Shown piece by piece: positions 1 to 11,908 of a stretch of 64,000 nt of DNA. Location of the stretch: NCBI RefSeq assembly GCF_026151205.1, contig NC_087074.1:16040962-16104961 (forward strand). The letters run 5' to 3'. A program made the translations under genes and the position numbers. Source of the stretch: Bolinopsis microptera (Eukaryota > Ctenophora > Tentaculata > Lobata > Bolinopsidae). The number at the start of each line of letters is the position of its first letter. The stretch's first letter is position 1. The notes beneath the pieces are model-generated. The model searched no databases and had not been told where the DNA came from. It saw only the letters and a program-made list of their open reading frames with translations.

Positions 1-842
1 TATATATTGTATAGCGACACCACGATATGGTGTCTGTAACGGCTCAGAATATTCTATGAGTCCTTTCTTTAATCCTCCTAACACCTTGTAAACTGTAAAG
101 CTATAATTTTTTCTTTCCTGTAACCATCCAATTATACTCTAGACAATCGAACTTCGAAAACGCCAAGAAATCTCAAAACGAAATGAAAGCACAAAAATTA
201 GATTATTCGAATACTAATAAGGTAATCGTTGTCCTGCCCCAGTGCCCTCACGCTCCAAAACGATGCGCGCTAGGACGTCGTACCAGATAATTTAGCTACA
301 GGATGGACCAGAATTCGCTAACCCCACTCGACCCCTCGAATAACTCACGTTATTCGTGTCGAAATTGTTCAAATATGGGGTCGAATAAGATTCCCTAATT
401 GTTCCTTAAACATTTTAAGATAACAATGGGTGTAGCTCCTGCCAGTCACTCTCTTTTTTCTTCTTTTTCTCTCCTTTTATAATTTAAAACTATTTTCCTC
501 ATAAATGACAACGTTTTGAACAAGGAACTCAAAATTTGTTGGATATTAATAAATATAGTTTGTAACACTAACAATCATAACATAAGATTCCACATCTTAA
601 AAACTAAAATTTGAACTGAGACATTTAAACCGTTTTATTCAACCGTTTTATTCAACAGATAAACCGTTTTACGAGCAGTAGAAATCAAACTGAGGGTATA
701 TAGCAAGTTTATTACGATAGTGTTCATGATTTCTCAAAAGATTCAACCAATGGATCGTTTTCTTAGATTGAATACGACAGTTATGTTTAAGAATACAATT
801 ATCATCAATATCAAACAACATTTACAAATAAAATCTAATAAA
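1..842. other. non-coding, nothing recognised
   Basis: AT-rich sequence with no convincing exon on either strand. I looked here for the missing 5' exons of the C2CD5-like gene (a C2 domain) and did not find them. Confidence 0.4.
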
Positions 843-926
843 GCTTCCTTTGTTTCTAGTCCGTATCTCTTGCGGTGAGATTCGACTGCTTGAACTAGTT
901 CCTGGAAGGACTCCTCAATGAGGGCT
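843..926 (-). pseudogene. short C-terminal coding remnant of the repeated gene family at 1414-3549
   Basis: On the minus strand about 28 codons stay open and read like the C-terminal helix of the repeated family nearby, with a stretch similar to QELVQAVESHRKRYG. Family members often end in a Gln/Val-rich helix followed by His-Arg-Lys. The sequence on either side is interrupted by stops, so this is a decayed piece. The match is by eye. Confidence 0.35.
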
Positions 927-1413
927 CGCCGATTTTTTTAACCCCTATAGGCCCTACCACCAGGCCATCAATAATTTCATCATGGACACATCTGCCAAGG
1001 GATAAGACTTAATTTTCATTTTTAAGGACCTTTCGGCCACGTTCATTTTTCCAAAAACTGCCACGCGCGTTAGGACGATCGTACGTGCACCGCGCGAAAA
1101 AATATGACACTTTGTTTGATTAATCACCGCTGCGCCAGCCGCGATGCGTGGTAGTTTCCATGGTTACGGATATATCGGATTCCTTTCTCTCGGGTTTTTA
1201 TTTTCCATGAATCCATGAGTATGGTTGCAGGTTGGTACAGTTTATGTAGTCAATTAGGGTTGTCAAGTAAGAAACACATGTGATGTCAACAACTAGAAAA
1301 CAGGTTCTGTACTGATTTATAGCGACATTTACACTCAGATAATAACATTAATCGAATAAACTTGAACTAGGATAATCTCCATAGCAAATAGATAACTAGC
1401 TTTTCATCAATAA

Positions 1414-2731
1414 TTACTTATTCTTCGTCTCCTTACGTCCCAAAAGAACTAACATACCTTCAGCACTTTGGTTTACCCTACCACACACCCTCTTGGAAGC
1501 GTCGGTCGTGAGCTTGACCAGGCGTTCCACAGACTGTGTGTGAGAGGGTAACTCCGTCTTCAATGGGCAGGTCAAAAACTCACTCACATCTAATCCAACA
1601 GTAAGAGGCGGTTCAGTTACGCTAACAAGATCTCCCGAAAATGACTTATACATCCAGCGCCCATTAACTTCACTTAAATTACACAAATCAGCATATCTCT
1701 TGGCTTCACAATTCATCAAAGGTAAATAATAATCTAAGTCTAAACTTTCTTCCCCATATCTCCTCAAATCTAATATAATATCAACTGCCTCTTTCCTAAG
1801 TTCAAAACTATCATCTCCCAGCATTGCTATTAAAATATTGTGTGGATGAGCAAAATAACTGTTAGTCTGAAGGCACCCCAAAATAGTATCTAAATCTGAC
1901 TTGCTTTTCATAAACTTCTTAACTAAACTTATTTCCTTAAACAGATTTACTGAACCATTAACTAAAGAACTGCGATACTTAATAAACATGTGCATTGGAA
2001 AATAAATATTCAAAATATAAGTAGACAGTTTTCTTAACTTAGGCATTAAATACGAAGGTACCCCAGCTGCAGACATATATAATCTCAATACTCGACTCTG
2101 TAGTGTTATCCAACGGGCGTGGCAGAGCGGGCCAATTTCCGTCTTTCCAAGTTGAGCCGGCAGCGATCCTGTAAAGAAATGAATTTAGATTTGAGAAACT
2201 TTAACCTGCCGTCAACACCGTCAGACAGTCGTGTACAAATCAATTAAGGATTTCAAGCAAATGAATCTTTGGAACAATTTGTGATTCTGAATTTTCAAGA
2301 TCAAGAAATTAACTTACCACTCTGAACTGCCACCACGAAGCGGAATAGGACCTTTTGGTCCCAGCTGAGTTTCTTAACAACAGCATCCGGCAGAGGTGGA
2401 GCGTCAACTTTGAGCGGAACAAATCTCCGAGGGGTCATGAGGTGGACGGGTCCTGCAGCAAGCTTCCCAATTGGTCCTGAGAAGGAGTTGGGTCCCGATG
2501 TGACTCCGTCTAAAGAGGTAAACAAGTGTCGGAAGGGAAGTTCAATACGGTGTAGAGAGCAGATGCTCCGTTGAAGAGAACGGTTCAGCTTCTTCTCAAG
2601 AAGAGAAACTACTCCGGCGTGGCGTCCTGTGTTGGTTGAGGTACCGTCACATCCACAGCACTTGATGTTGGTTATGTCGATGCCGAGTTCCGAACAGTGA
2701 TCTTCGATTGCTCTAACTGTGGACTCGGCTC
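1414..2731 (-). CDS. two-exon fragment of a multicopy invertebrate gene family, probably mobile-element derived
   Basis: Two exons read in one frame: 2731-2318 and 2168-1414. The first is preceded by a 3' splice site (AAATTTCAG) and ends at GTAAGT; the second begins after TTTACAG. Visible blocks are CCGCDGTSTNTG, the Leu-rich LPFRHLFTSLDG, GPLCHARWITLQSRVLRLY, FAHPHNILIAMLGDD, TEPPLTVGLD, SHTQSVERLVKLTTDASKRVCG. These blocks recur, in this order, in a large set of uncharacterised proteins in cnidarian and arthropod genomes. The copy number and an RNase H-like feel suggest a transposase origin, but I cannot name the superfamily. The stop at 1414 is preceded by a Lys-rich tail. No first exon is found upstream in phase, so the copy is probably 5'-truncated. 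Confidence 0.5.
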
Positions 2732-2852
2732 CTGAAATTTAAAATGTGTCAGGTAAAGGCATAGAAACAATTTTACGATAACAATGAGTCATGTGGTTAG
2801 TTTACACATACAGATTAATTGAATTAAAAAGGGCGTGAAAAATATTACTAAC

Positions 2853-3549
2853 CGCTTCCACTTTCTGGGGTGGCGAATCCGAGATAGCGAGGAGTCCTCA
2901 TCTCTCGTGATATGAGAGTTAAGTCTTGTAGCTAAGGCAAGTGCCCGTTCTGAGGAGTCGTTCAGAGGAGTCAGTTTCTGTAGTATCACTCCTGATTCTC
3001 TGTAGGAAGACGTAGAGATCCAATCTTCAGCATCCAAGAATGAGTGGGGCACTTCAAGGATACTGAAGAGCAAGGTAGAGTGAGCGCCAACGAAATCTAT
3101 CAGGGATGATTCCTTGGTGAGGGCGGGAAGAGTAGGTTTTCCGATGTCAGGGAGGACTGATGGCAGTTGACTGATCTTCTTTGCGATGTTGTTCCTCGTC
3201 TCCAACGATAAAGACTCGTCAAACAAAGCCAGAGGGACGAGATCTTCTGTCAGGTACCAAGTGTGCCTGTTTATTACAGTCGCTGTTGAACAGGATACCC
3301 TCATACCTTGTTGACCTTCGAGAACTTATGGATTCGGCTGTACAGCTTTAGGTCGTTGGATGCAGCTGAGAAGAGTGACCCAGAGGTAAACCATGCTTCC
3401 AGGTACACGAACACGGCAAACAGCGCCATTTGGTGAATCTTCTTTTCGTCCTCCAGTGAAGCCCAAGCTGATGGCGAAGAAGAATGAGCAGATATCATGA
3501 AGTTGAGTATGGCAATTCCTTCGCCTCTTAGCGGGTGTCTTACCAACAC
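2853..3549 (-). pseudogene. second fragment of a related multicopy family, frameshifted
   Basis: The minus strand encodes blocks such as YLEAWFTSGSLFSAASNDLK, NRHTWYLTEDLVPLALFDES, LNDSSERALALATRLNSHIT. These match the C-terminal half of uncharacterised invertebrate repeat proteins in which a WYL-(S/T)-E-(D/E)-LV block is followed by a VND-AERG-like block; here the latter is LNDSSERA. The reading shifts between 3549 and 3300 and could only be joined through a 24-bp gap at about 3280-3303, too short for a normal intron. The exon end at 2853 (GTTAGT) does not join in phase to the exon at 2731, so this is a separate, damaged copy rather than the first half of that gene. A further shifted stretch (DFHIDRL) lies at about 3550-3637. 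Confidence 0.4.
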
Positions 3550-3774
3550 TCAACCTGTCGATATGAAAGTCAGTAATGACCTGCTGCTCTTTAATAGCTT
3601 GCACATACTCTTGAACAGAGGGCTTTGGGCAATGCACTCGGGATTTAAATCCTCTATGAAAGAGAATTGTCTGAGAGGGAGAGATAGCACCGACAGGGAC
3701 ACTTCGTAGGAAGGAAGAAACTCATGTTTGGATAGGAAGGTATGGTACTCGCCGAGTAATCCCCGACGCTCTGG

Positions 3775-4248
3775 AGGTCAATGGCGATCTATTTACGTTC
3801 TGAATATTCAAGAGAATAATGTGAAAAGGCCTCAGCCTTCTCAGAATATTTCTTGCAGTCTCTAAGAGGTTTCCCATCATTAGACACTGCTTTCCATGCT
3901 TCTCCCTCGATGAACTTCTCTACAAAAAAATGTTTCCCCGTGGAGGGAGCAATTCCAAGCATTACTTCATTGTACACGATTCCAAGCTTCAACTTAGCAG
4001 CTAGCTCAAGCACTATCTGGTTGACCTTGAAAGTAAATTTAAACATTACATGAATAAATGTCCCTATGACAGGGTCAATCCACGTCTCCCTGACGCCCTG
4101 GAGGTCGATTACGATCCACTTACGTTCTGAATATTCAAGAGAATAATGTGAAAAGGCCTCAGCCTTCTGAGAATATTTCTTGCAGTGTCTAAGAGGTTTC
4201 CTGTCATTAGACACTGCTTTCCATGCTTCTCCCTCGATGAACTTCTTT
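3775..4248. repeat. direct duplication of ~150 bp, offset 317 bp
   Basis: Positions ~3775-3931 and ~4095-4248 are nearly identical, both running from a CTGGAGGTC(A/G)A start through the block that encodes AEAFSHYSLEYSERK. The few differences are point changes, so the duplication is fairly recent. Confidence 0.85.
3789..4248 (-). pseudogene. alpha-kinase (MHCK/eEF2K type) domain fragment with internal duplication
   Basis: Read on the minus strand, 3789-4214 is open for 141 codons and carries hallmarks of the atypical alpha-kinase fold: FVEKFIEGEAWK, AEAFSHYSLEYSERK, WIVIDLQGV and TWIDPVIGT. In the family these blocks lie in the catalytic core, with the DLQGV segment near metal and ATP binding. 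The block from FIEGEAWK to SLEYSERK occurs twice, once upstream and once downstream of DLQGV, so the domain cannot fold normally. The C-terminal part expected in the family (a GNxGxxGIxxF-type zinc module) is not seen. Upstream on the same strand, 4540-4740 contains shifted, possibly N-terminal coding sequence. I read it as a dead or partial copy, perhaps carried with the repeats beside it. Confidence 0.6.
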
Positions 4249-4282
4249 ACGCGACCACGTCTTCTTCTTCGTGAACGATTAC

Positions 4283-4432
4283 GGGATGTAGCTGCACTGC
4301 GGGAAGTAGCTGCACTGTGGGAAGTAGCTGCACTGCGGGATGTAGCTGCACTGCGGGAAGTAGCTGCACTGTGGGAAGTAGCTGCACTGCAGGAAGTAGC
4401 TGCACTGCGGGAAGTAGCTGCACTGTGGGAGG
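4283..4432. repeat. 18-bp minisatellite, ~8 copies
   Basis: The unit is close to GTAGCTGCACTGCGGGAA. It is a multiple of three and leaves several frames open. On the minus strand one frame gives a Ser/Ala/Thr-rich linker. It sits upstream of the alpha-kinase fragment in its reading direction. Confidence 0.85.
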
Positions 4433-4813
4433 AGGCTGGAGGAGTGGAAAAGGGGTTCTCTTCGTTAGATGTTGATGGGATAGTTCCTCTGGAACGAGGA
4501 AAGGTTTACTCTATCTGCTGCTAGGCCCAGTTTCTTCACGAACTTCCTGGAGATTTCCAACGTAGTTCCCCGGCTGATGCAAAGACGTAATCTTCATGAA
4601 GAATGGTATCCAGGTCAAACAGAACTTTTTCAACGCCTCCTCGAAGGATCACACAAACCAGCTAGAAAAGTTCCTTGTAGTCACCTCCAGGTTTGAGGGT
4701 TGCATTGTCAAGACACTCGTCGACAGAAAGTTTAGGTGCATCATTCATGACTCTGTCCGAGCCCCTAGAAAATTGTGTGATAAGAGATAGAAGTGAAAAA
4801 GAAAAAAAAATAT

Positions 4814-5413
4814 CAGTGGTCGACCGGGGCCCCGGCCCGGCCAAAATCACAACCCCGGCCCTTCCCGGCCCTGGCCAAAATTTGGCAATTCGCCGGGGGT
4901 AAACCCCGGCCAATAAATTTACCCCCGGCCCCGGCCAAAACCATGCATTTACCGGAGGCACAGCCGGGGATTACATGAATGATTTTGGCACATTTTTGAA
5001 AAAAATCAAACACAATTTAATGGTAATTATGAGATTTCAAATTAATTGGCCGGGGGTAAACCCCGGCCAATAAATTTACCTCCGGCCCCGGCCAAAACCA
5101 TGCATTTACCGGAGGCACAGCCGGGGATTACATGAATGATTTTGGCACATTTTTGAAAAAAATCAAACACAATTTAATGGTAATTATGAGATTTCAAATT
5201 TTTTTCAAATTTTTATAAAATATTTTCAAAATTATTATCAAATTCATGTTTCAATTTCTGACTACAGTTTGGTAAACTACCCTCGGCCCCGGCCCCGGTA
5301 AAATGGAAGATTCCCCGGCCCCGGCTAATTCTCAGTGGCCAGCCCCGGCCCCGGCCCCGGCTATATTGGGGCTCCCCGGCCCCGGTCAGAATCCTGCCCC
5401 CGGTCGACCACTG
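4814..5413. mobile_element. hAT-like non-autonomous element rich in CCCCGG words
   Basis: The ends are inverted: CAGTGGTCGACCGGGG on the left and CCCCGGTCGACCACTG on the right. A CAGNG start is typical of hAT transposons. The 8 bp outside the ends (AAAAATAT and CAAAAGAT) match at 6 of 8 positions, consistent with a decayed 8-bp target duplication. The interior is AT-rich DNA with islands of repeated CCGGCC/CCCCGG words, and it contains a ~155-bp direct duplication. No transposase is encoded. Confidence 0.7.
4886..5199. repeat. ~155-bp tandem duplication inside the CCCCGG-word element
   Basis: 4891-5040 and 5048-5199 are almost identical, from the GGGGGTAAACCCCGGCC word through GGAGGCACAGCCGGGG to an AT-rich tail. 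Confidence 0.85.
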
Positions 5414-6422
5414 CAAAAGATAGTAGGAACTAGGAATACATGAAATAAAATCAAAACGTAGGCCAGCTGATAAAAAATGCGCTTTGGTGATGACTGGAAA
5501 ATTAAAATTCTCAATCTGAGTTAATAAACAACGTACAAGCTGCAAACCAAACAGTCACTTTATTTGAATGTAATTAGCTATCCCTTATCAGTTATCACTG
5601 TAATAAAACATATACTGAAAAGTGTAATTTGAATGAAATTTTATTTATCACTGGCTTATCAGTTATCATGCTTATTCGTAAAGATAAGCTGCAATTTCAT
5701 CGGTAATAAGTAATAGTTTTTATTAGTGCTGCTGGCCATTTACAAGAATTCAAGAAAGCTGCCGATAAAAATGTTTTCGGTGTATTTTCACGCAAATTTA
5801 GATGAGATTCAGTGTGACAGTTCTTCAGGTGCTCCTGAAATTTTATAGAGAAATAGTTTATCAAGAGAGTCTCTGAGTTAAGATATTTTGAGTTGCTGCT
5901 CTTAAAAATGTGTACTCTTCTAAGTATCGGATGAAGCGTCCTATGTGTAACTTAGGGCTGGTGGCCAGTTCTGGATTACCCTTCATAACTTACGAATCAC
6001 GGGTTACTACGGGTGTACGTGGTTAAGACTGTAGGTTTTGAATAGTCATGTGCAGTTAACAGTTGTTTAAAAACGTCCGTGTCCCAGCGGCTAGTGGTGA
6101 AAGTTTTTAGCGTTGGCTTTAAGTCAAAGGATGAGCAGGTGATATTTCTGCGTCCTTTCGAGTTCACGAGTTTGGCTCCAATTTTCTTTGTGATGGGCGG
6201 AAGGCTTTATTGTAAACGTTAAGAAATGGTTTTTGTACCAAATAAAGAAAAACCCAAACCGTACATCACACTGGTATTCTGCCGCATAATTATCGCATAA
6301 TTACCGCATAATTCATGAAAAGTTCCACCATATAATTGTTTAAAATTGACAACAGATTATTTTCTAAAAATCTGCAGCTAAACGGCAGCTCTGGTGCTTT
6401 CCTCACTGTTATATGTCTGCAG
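5414..6422. other. non-coding, probable intron of the C2CD5-like gene
   Basis: No exon with coding character and matching splice sites was found. It ends at the 3' splice site TGTCTGCAG in front of the first supported C2CD5 exon. Confidence 0.4.
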
Positions 6423-9400
6423 GTTCTGCCCCTACTGTTGAAGCAGAGTTCTGTCTCCAAGAGTTCTGTCACCAAAAAGCACAGCTGTACGAGTGACTCT
6501 CTTTCCGATACGGTTAGTAATGGAAATATTTTTCAGTTACAACGACACAATTGATAGTTTAATTTTTTTCCTAGGAAAAGATTAATGCGTTGAGAGATAG
6601 AGGAATGGATAAAACTCTAAAAATTGAGACTTTAATATTGCCGATTTGATATTTTCAGGGTATGTCATTTCCAGACGCGACGAGTCCGGTGCAATTTAAC
6701 CTTCCCATCATCCAACCGAAGATGGCATCCAACTACGCTGATTTTCCATTTTATACTATGGGTTCATTTCCCCCTGGGTAAGTTGAACTTAAAACAGAGT
6801 TTTAAATAAGGTAATAGATATCTACTTTATATTTAGAACTTTGTTTAAAGTGGCAATATCTTGATTGAGTAGGACTTAGGGCAGAGTTTTCAACAAGGCG
6901 TCAAACGTATAATTTAGTATTTTGTTTAAAATGGCAACGTGGCGTTTTGCTTTATACGCTTCAGTTTAGAATAGCTGAAAGTCACGCTAAATATTATTAT
7001 GTTAGGTTCCTGCTAAGTTATGATCCAAATAAAATTATATTTACATCACACTTATTATACATAGCATTCAAGGATTGATCAGTGATCAGATAAATCACCT
7101 TTTATCACCATTAAATAATGGCGAAATGACGCGATCGGAGAAATTCTGACCGATAATTTGATGACATATATCCCGAACATATCAAAATGTGGAGGGGCAA
7201 TGACTATAGGCCACTCTCCCCACCTCTGCCTTTTAAGTTTTAACAAAATACTGCGCTGTTGCCAGCTCGTGCTTTCGTCATAGCTGCGCAGTACGACGAA
7301 TAGTACACACGTGATATTACTAACTTACGTTGTAAGACACATGTTTTCACCACCACCAAGTCAAGCTGTCCAATTATTACTTTTTCAGTCTTAACCCTCA
7401 ACAAAAAATCTCTTTAAAACAAAAACTGGCTAACACCTAAGCCTTCAGTTTCCCGACAAAAATTCCAAAGTTTCAATTTTGCATATCACATGAGTAGACA
7501 TTGTTCCTCGTCCGACTGAACCTGAATATTAAATCGCAAATTTTTTGTACACGTGTCTTTATCAGTTTATCTGAATTCTGACGAATAAAATATCTGAATG
7601 AGAAAATAACTGATTTAATGAGACTGTCACCCATACAATTTATCATAACCATCGATCGTAATACCTTTTTTTGATGGACATTTTGTGGGTGATCGCCTCC
7701 GTAATGTCTGCCCAAATTGAAGTTCATTTGAATTTTCGGCGTCCGTCGTCCAATTCCAAAGAAAATCTTGCACCCATAATATTGTCCGCCTAAAATAATG
7801 TATGTACAGCGTTTAGAGATCACTTCCCGAATAGTTTTTCATACATTACAAACCGTAATGTATGTAATGTATGTAACTTCACAGGTTTGTAACGTATGTA
7901 ACCTCATAGGTTTGTGACTAATATAGGTGGCCTGGTGTCGTCCCGTTCAGTGCGACTTCTCGACAAGTTAGAGACCATGTCTGAGGAGAGTGATACGAGA
8001 GATAAGCTGTGGTTAGAACTGAGGAAGGAAGTTAGGACTCACATGAAAACCTTGGGCTGTACCGCTGTTATCGGTTACAGGTCTGTTTTTGTACTGCCTT
8101 CACGTATTTTGCTTTTTTTCTTTCTGATAAAATTTCATTCAGATCACTTTGTTTTCCAACAATTAATTGAACCATTAACTCACACTCAATACCGATCGAT
8201 TCCAATCGGTTTTAGCTCAATTCTAGGGGGATTCTAGGAAAATGTTAATTTTATGTTCATTTCGTTCATTCTATGAACCAGGGGAATATTTTGCACTTCT
8301 AAGTAGCTGGAAATGTTAGTACATGTATCCCTCTACCATACCAGATAGATTTCAAGTCAGTACAAGCATAAACACGGCTACAAAAGTGTGGTTCCAAATT
8401 TGTCTCAAATGTTTCCAAAATCTCGGATTCATCTTCTGAACCATTAATAAAGTTAATTAATTAAATTAGCTCACACTGAACCTCAGCGAACAAAGTACGA
8501 TATGTGATAAGCTGTGCGTGTTATCAGCCATAGGAACTGCAGTTATTCTCAACCCTTCTCCTAGTCTGGCTGACGAGTTCATTGCTTGTAAGCCGTGTCA
8601 TATCCCATACAATGTCCAGTCTTCTCCCTTTAACATTACTCCTCACAACTGTTCAGTGAGTAGGCGACTAGGAGTGATAATATCTAAATAGTGGAGTATT
8701 GTGACTCCTTCTTTTATCGTCAATATTAGTTCAGCGAATAAATTAATTGATCACTGTGTGTGTTAATGATAATTTAAACTAAGAGATCTAGATGTTTACC
8801 CCACATATTATGATGTAACATTATTCTTGGTAGGTGTGTGGTTCAGGCAAAGTGCCAGATATTCTCCTCACAACTATTGATATTCTTCCTAATACTCCTG
8901 TTAATGGGAATGGCTGCTTCATTCAGGTATTCTTATTTGAAGATTCTATGTATTTCACATATCCCAGGTGCCATGCATCTGAATTATCTGTTGGTTTTTT
9001 GTTGTTCTGATCAGTAAAAGCCATCTAGCAGATTATCATTAAGCTTTAATTTTTAGGGATAATAAAATTAAGTAAAATAAAGGAAAATCTACCTATTGAT
9101 TAGGTACAAGCGTTTCGGACGAAAAAGAAACAAACTGGGGAGAACAGCGCGCGTGATATCGGACAACAACTTCCATTCCTTGAGTACGAGATTCATCAGC
9201 AGCTGTCTCACAAGCTAAAAATAAAGGGAATGAACGCTGTTGTCGGCATCAGATATGAACTATGTGTGGGAGAAACTGCAGTAAGTTCTCTTTCAGTATC
9301 ATTTATTAATTATTATGGTTTTAGTGCCGCTGTTAGATTTAATATGCTATGTTTGTTATGTAAAGTATGTAAGATATGTAACCTTTTTAGAGCAGTCACC

Positions 9401-11908
9401 AACATCCTTTCAGATCCTGTACATAGCATCAGGTACAGCTGTTTACCTGTCTGCATTACCTCCCGCCTCCCCACTCAGAGTTAGATGTGATACTGCTGAA
9501 TCTACTCAGGTATTAATTAATTAATCAATTTATTGGTATTAATTAATATTAATTGATATATGGTATCTATTCATTAATCACCTTATTATTACTTAGTAAA
9601 TTTGTTAATAAATTTATCAATTAAATTACTAAAAGTGTACCGGTCCTCTATCCAGGATTGGACCTGGAACTTTTACTGAGATTGTATTTCTCGGTATTAA
9701 TTTGTTTTCTAAATCCCTGCGTTATAAATCACCACTTACACTGAAACAGTCTCCTGACCAGGTAGACAAGTTACAGGAAGCTATCCAGGCAGCTTACGAG
9801 AAGAATGTCACGTGCTACAACATCTCCCGGAGTGAGTCTATATCCGGACCTGCTCCGGATCTCAACCTCTCTGTTACCAATAAGGTTAGTGGGTATTATA
9901 ATTTTGATATCCTGCCCATTATTTCAAATCACGGTGTAGAAAATTGAAGCTCATATTCTGTATGTGGTACACTGGTCTCTTGAGAGAGAATTTGGTCACT
10001 CTGATGTAGCCTAAAAACTGCCTTTTTTTTGTCTGGCAAAGCTTTTTATGGGATCATCAGACTATGGCATTACATGATTATAGAATTCTTATATACGGTA
10101 TTGTTATATTATATCATTCCTTGATTATAGCATTCTTACTGAAATCATTAAAAAGACATTCAGATATTTAACCAGGATGTAATAGTAGTGGATATAGAAG
10201 ATCCCAAGGATGAAAAGAAGATAGAGAACTCTCTTAAATCTCTCTTTCTTGATCACATGTTCACCTCCAGTTCAAGTACAGTTCCAGGGGTGAATGGTAA
10301 GTTCTTAGGACACTGCACTTTCAGTTTTTAAAATATTGCGCATCAATTGTGACACGATGTTCTCAAGAATCGATAAATTACCATTTAAGTTGGTAATTGC
10401 TCCTCTGGAATAATCGAAATGTCTCTTCAGGAGACATGATTCCTTGTGAAGCTGCCCACATCATGACTCAGATATGTAGAATAGACACTCCCGGCTTGGA
10501 AACAGCGGATCTAGATAAGATTATCAACAAGAACATGCAACTTCTCTGTTTCAAGCTGCGGAAGTACAAATCTTGCTTCCTCAGCAATATCAGGTACTGA
10601 TTTCAGCTCTTTATCAGCAAGATCAGGTACTGATTTCAGTACTTTATCAACAAATTCAGGTACTTACTCGAGGTATTCCTTTAATGAAAGGCGAACTTTG
10701 AATTTGTTGTTGCCAGTTTTGGAGTGGCTAAAACCTGGTTAAAACTTAAACATGTCCCATCCCATTATAAACTTCACTCAACAGAAGTAATTATAGATTT
10801 GTAGTGTATAAATATTTTAAAATTTGTGTTTAAAATTTGAAAGACTTAAACTTTGTTAATGGCCGGTTGACTGACTACTTGTTCGAGCAGGCTTCCAGTT
10901 CCGGTTTTCTTTGGACCAATGCCAACTGCAATGGTTTCACAAAAAATTCAGTCCACAGAAGCACTGGCACCCCTAAAATAGTTAACTAGGCAGAGTTTTT
11001 GTAACCCTAAGGCAACCATTAGTCGGCCTCCCCCTTTCTCCACTATGATACCCTAATTAGTGGTCAAGGAGGTTTAAAACAGACCTTTATATAACTTTGC
11101 GTAGGTTTAACGTGCACATGCCTGATGATGACGAACTAGTGATCCTGATATCTGCTATCGGAACTATTTCACTTCCTGTTTCACCTGTTGTACGAGCAGT
11201 CGACACTAAACGCCGCTTTCACAGGTACTTTATTTAAACACATTATCTTTAAATTATATCTACAAAACCAGCAACAATTTTAGATATAATTTCCTATTGC
11301 GTTTCACATGATGAATGATGATTGTTAGCATGTGTTTTATATTTCCAGGTTCCTAAGTTCGGCTAGCAATGAAATAAGATTCTGTGAAGAGGAACTTAAT
11401 TCGAGTTTAGAAAGTTCCGGATCTCTCAATAACACTGCAGTACAGCTCACTCCAGCTGATCACATTCCAGGTACCAATATTTAGTCTATCATTTTAGAAT
11501 TGTGTTCTTGTTCTTGAAACTGAAAATGTTTAAGAAATGACGAGAAAATATCATTATTCTATATTCCATGAATCAGGATTTACCTTCGTACGTAATACTA
11601 TAACAACTCATTACTCCTCAGGTGCCACGGTTCAACACTGTTTCGGTCACCTCAGCGTGTTCCTGATCCGCGAGAGTGCTGATGTTCGGGACCTTAGCTC
11701 CTTCACCAAGAACTTCATCATGGAGGCCCAGGCTATCATGCGCGCGCACGTGGCCTCACTCGGCGGGAATGTACTTTTTGAGTTTAGAATCAGTGAGCTG
11801 GTACTGATTGACGGTCCTCAGAAATTCCAGGCACAGATTCTTCTGAGTATATCTGGAGATGCTGCTCATGTTATTTATGAGAATAGACCTTCTTCAAGTT
11901 CTGGATGA
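6423..11908 (+). CDS. C2CD5: C2CD5 (CDP138) homologue, C-terminal ~616 residues
   Basis: Thirteen exons join in phase with GT-AG introns: 6423-6512, 6659-6777, 7910-8080, 8487-8655, 8834-8926, 9104-9280, 9414-9509, 9762-9884 (or from 9750, same frame), 10176-10296, 10431-10593, 11105-11224, 11349-11470, 11622-11908. Recognisable blocks are FPFYTMGSFPPG, GGLVSSRSVRLLDKLET, LGCTAVIGY, KVPDILLTTID, PFLEYEIHQQL, LKIKGMNAVVGIRYEL, MRAHVASLGGN and the end LLSISGDAAHVIYE. They appear in the same order as in vertebrate C2CD5, a Ca2+-dependent membrane-binding protein and Akt substrate implicated in GLUT4 vesicle exocytosis. The recurring G-x-N-A-V-x-G motif resembles YbjQ-like domains (inference). 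The N-terminal C2 domain and the following ~300 residues are missing from the window; they lie upstream or are lost. Identity is secure, the 5' end is not. Confidence 0.88.
7880..7915 (+). repeat. duplicated 3' splice site in front of C2CD5 exon 7910-8080
   Basis: The sequence around the acceptor occurs twice, 25 bp apart (ACAG|GTTTGT at 7884/7885 and ATAG|GTTTGT at 7909/7910). Only the second keeps the frame; use of the first runs into TAG. Confidence 0.7.
10579..10672 (+). repeat. imperfect triplication of a 5' splice-site region
   Basis: Just after the exon ending at 10593, the segment around ATCAG|GTACTGATTTCAG recurs twice more in the intron (about 10616-10645 and 10647-10672), giving extra candidate donor sites. 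Confidence 0.7.

Noticed and set aside
2731-2789. Joining the fragment ending at 2853 to the exon at 2731 as one gene
   Set aside because: The phases do not match and the joined frame meets a stop at once; the blocks also belong to different parts of the family.
4180-4524. Ala-Leu repeat protein on the plus strand
   Set aside because: Caused by the 18-bp minisatellite; the opposite strand carries the only recognisable domain nearby.
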